Part shown: positions 14,266-14,657 of the stretch, in pieces
Layout: the number at the start of each line of letters is the position of its first letter
How positions within the stretch are numbered: the first letter of the stretch is position 1
NCBI GenBank assembly: GCA_007118555.1
Contig: SKRJ01000317.1
Location: forward strand, 1-14,657
Direction: 5' to 3'
From: Anaerolineae bacterium
GTDB lineage: Bacteria > Chloroflexota > Anaerolineae > UBA1429
Length of the DNA stretch: 14,657 nucleotides
Position numbers and translations under genes: made by a program
The notes under the pieces: model-generated
Database searches by the model: none
Told to the model about the DNA's origin: nothing
Seen by the model: only the letters and a program-made list of their open reading frames with translations

Positions 14266-14657
14266 ATGCGGGTCTCTGCTTTGTCCTACTCGTTTTTCCC
14301 CATGACTCGCGCGGGCATGATGGATGTGTTCGGGTACCTGGAGACGATTCGCTATCGATATGCGTTGACCGTGGCCGATCTGTGGAACTGGACCCTCACC
14401 AGCCATGATGAGCAGTATCTACGAGCCGTGCGGCGCAGCCTGGAAGAGCGGGAGTTGGAGCTGGCCAGCCTCAATGTCAGCAACTATATCGTGTGGCATG
14501 ACTATGCTGCCATACGCAACTACAATCATCGTCTCATCCTAGACTGTTTGCGGATGGCCGAGACCCTGGGCGCCCAGACGGTATCCATAGAGGCCGGAGG
14601 GCACCATGAGGCCCAGAGCTATACGGAAGAGCAGTTCGACTATATCGCCATGCGCTA
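14266..14657 (+). CDS. Sugar phosphate isomerase/epimerase-like TIM barrel, third tandem copy (cut by window edge)
   Basis: An open frame runs from ATG 14266, behind GGGGAG (14255-14260), 5 bases upstream, to the end of the window, giving about 130 residues of the N-terminal half. It aligns end to end with copies one and two: M-R-V-S-A-L-S-Y-S-F-F-P-M-T at the start, F-G-Y-L-E-T-I-R-Y-R-Y, V-A-D-L-W-N, A-E-T-L-G-A-Q-T-V, E-A-G-G-H-H, and Y-T-E-E-Q-F-D. It differs where the others have A-H-I-W-E-D-D-A-D: here the stretch is N-Y-I-V-W-H-D-Y. It also uses the rare ATA Ile codon twice. The metal ligands lie beyond the edge and cannot be judged. It is the third member of the tandem series, 22 bases after copy two. 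Confidence 0.85.
   Translation, partial: MRVSALSYSFFPMTRAGMMDVFGYLETIRYRYALTVADLWNWTLTSHDEQYLRAVRRSLEERELELASLNVSNYIVWHDYAAIRNYNHRLILDCLRMAETLGAQTVSIEAGGHHEAQSYTEEQFDYIAMR

Noticed and set aside
1-14657. tRNA/rRNA genes, CRISPR arrays, insertion sequences or phage genes
   Set aside because: I saw no cloverleaf-type sequence, regularly spaced repeats, transposase or integrase motifs, or terminal inverted repeats. Nearly all of the window is filled by the listed genes and the longest gap is about 215 bases.

Overview
The window is a GC-rich bacterial chromosomal segment with dense, mostly co-directional genes and short gaps. Gene content (a Pst phosphate operon with two tandem PstB ATPases, many Gfo/Idh/MocA dehydrogenases, tandem xylose-isomerase-like TIM barrels, a UROD-like protein inside a sugar locus) suggests a free-living sugar-using heterotroph. 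Chloroflexota (Anaerolineae-like) is my best guess, but that assignment is inference from gene style, not a marker gene. I see no RNA gene, mobile element, CRISPR array or phage feature.

Layout. (1) Bases 2-337, plus strand: C-terminal end of a xylulokinase-type FGGY sugar kinase, closed by a hairpin at 357-387. (2) Bases 421-3910, minus strand: a three-gene catabolic unit transcribed from a promoter at 3941-3969 in the order RhmD-like enolase-superfamily sugar-acid dehydratase, UROD-like protein, Gfo/Idh/MocA oxidoreductase. (3) Bases 4031-9153, minus strand: a complete phosphate uptake operon pstS-pstC-pstA-pstB2-pstB1-phoU, with a sigma70-like promoter in front of pstS and an intrinsic terminator after phoU. 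(4) Bases 9185-14657, plus strand: a divergently transcribed operon with three different Gfo/Idh/MocA oxidoreductases followed by three tandem paralogous sugar phosphate isomerase/epimerase-like TIM barrels, the last cut by the window edge.

How the parts may work together. Groups 1, 2 and 4 together look like an uncharacterised sugar, glycoside or sugar-acid breakdown locus. The mix of NAD(P)-dependent Gfo enzymes and metal-dependent TIM-barrel isomerases is the enzymatic toolkit known from 3-keto-sugar pathways (E. coli Ycj cluster, Dgp-type C-glycoside cleavage) and inositol catabolism. No sugar transporter, glycosidase or regulator lies inside the window, so the substrate cannot be read from it. 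The Pst operon is housekeeping phosphate uptake placed between the two catabolic arms.

Most interesting points: the two PstB ATPases carry complementary motif losses that would fall in one composite ATP site of a heterodimer; the 3 Gfo + 3 isomerase block is a candidate undescribed pathway; one Gfo paralogue lacks the usual active-site His; and the shared pstS/catabolic intergenic region has a direct repeat that overlaps the -35 of the catabolic promoter.
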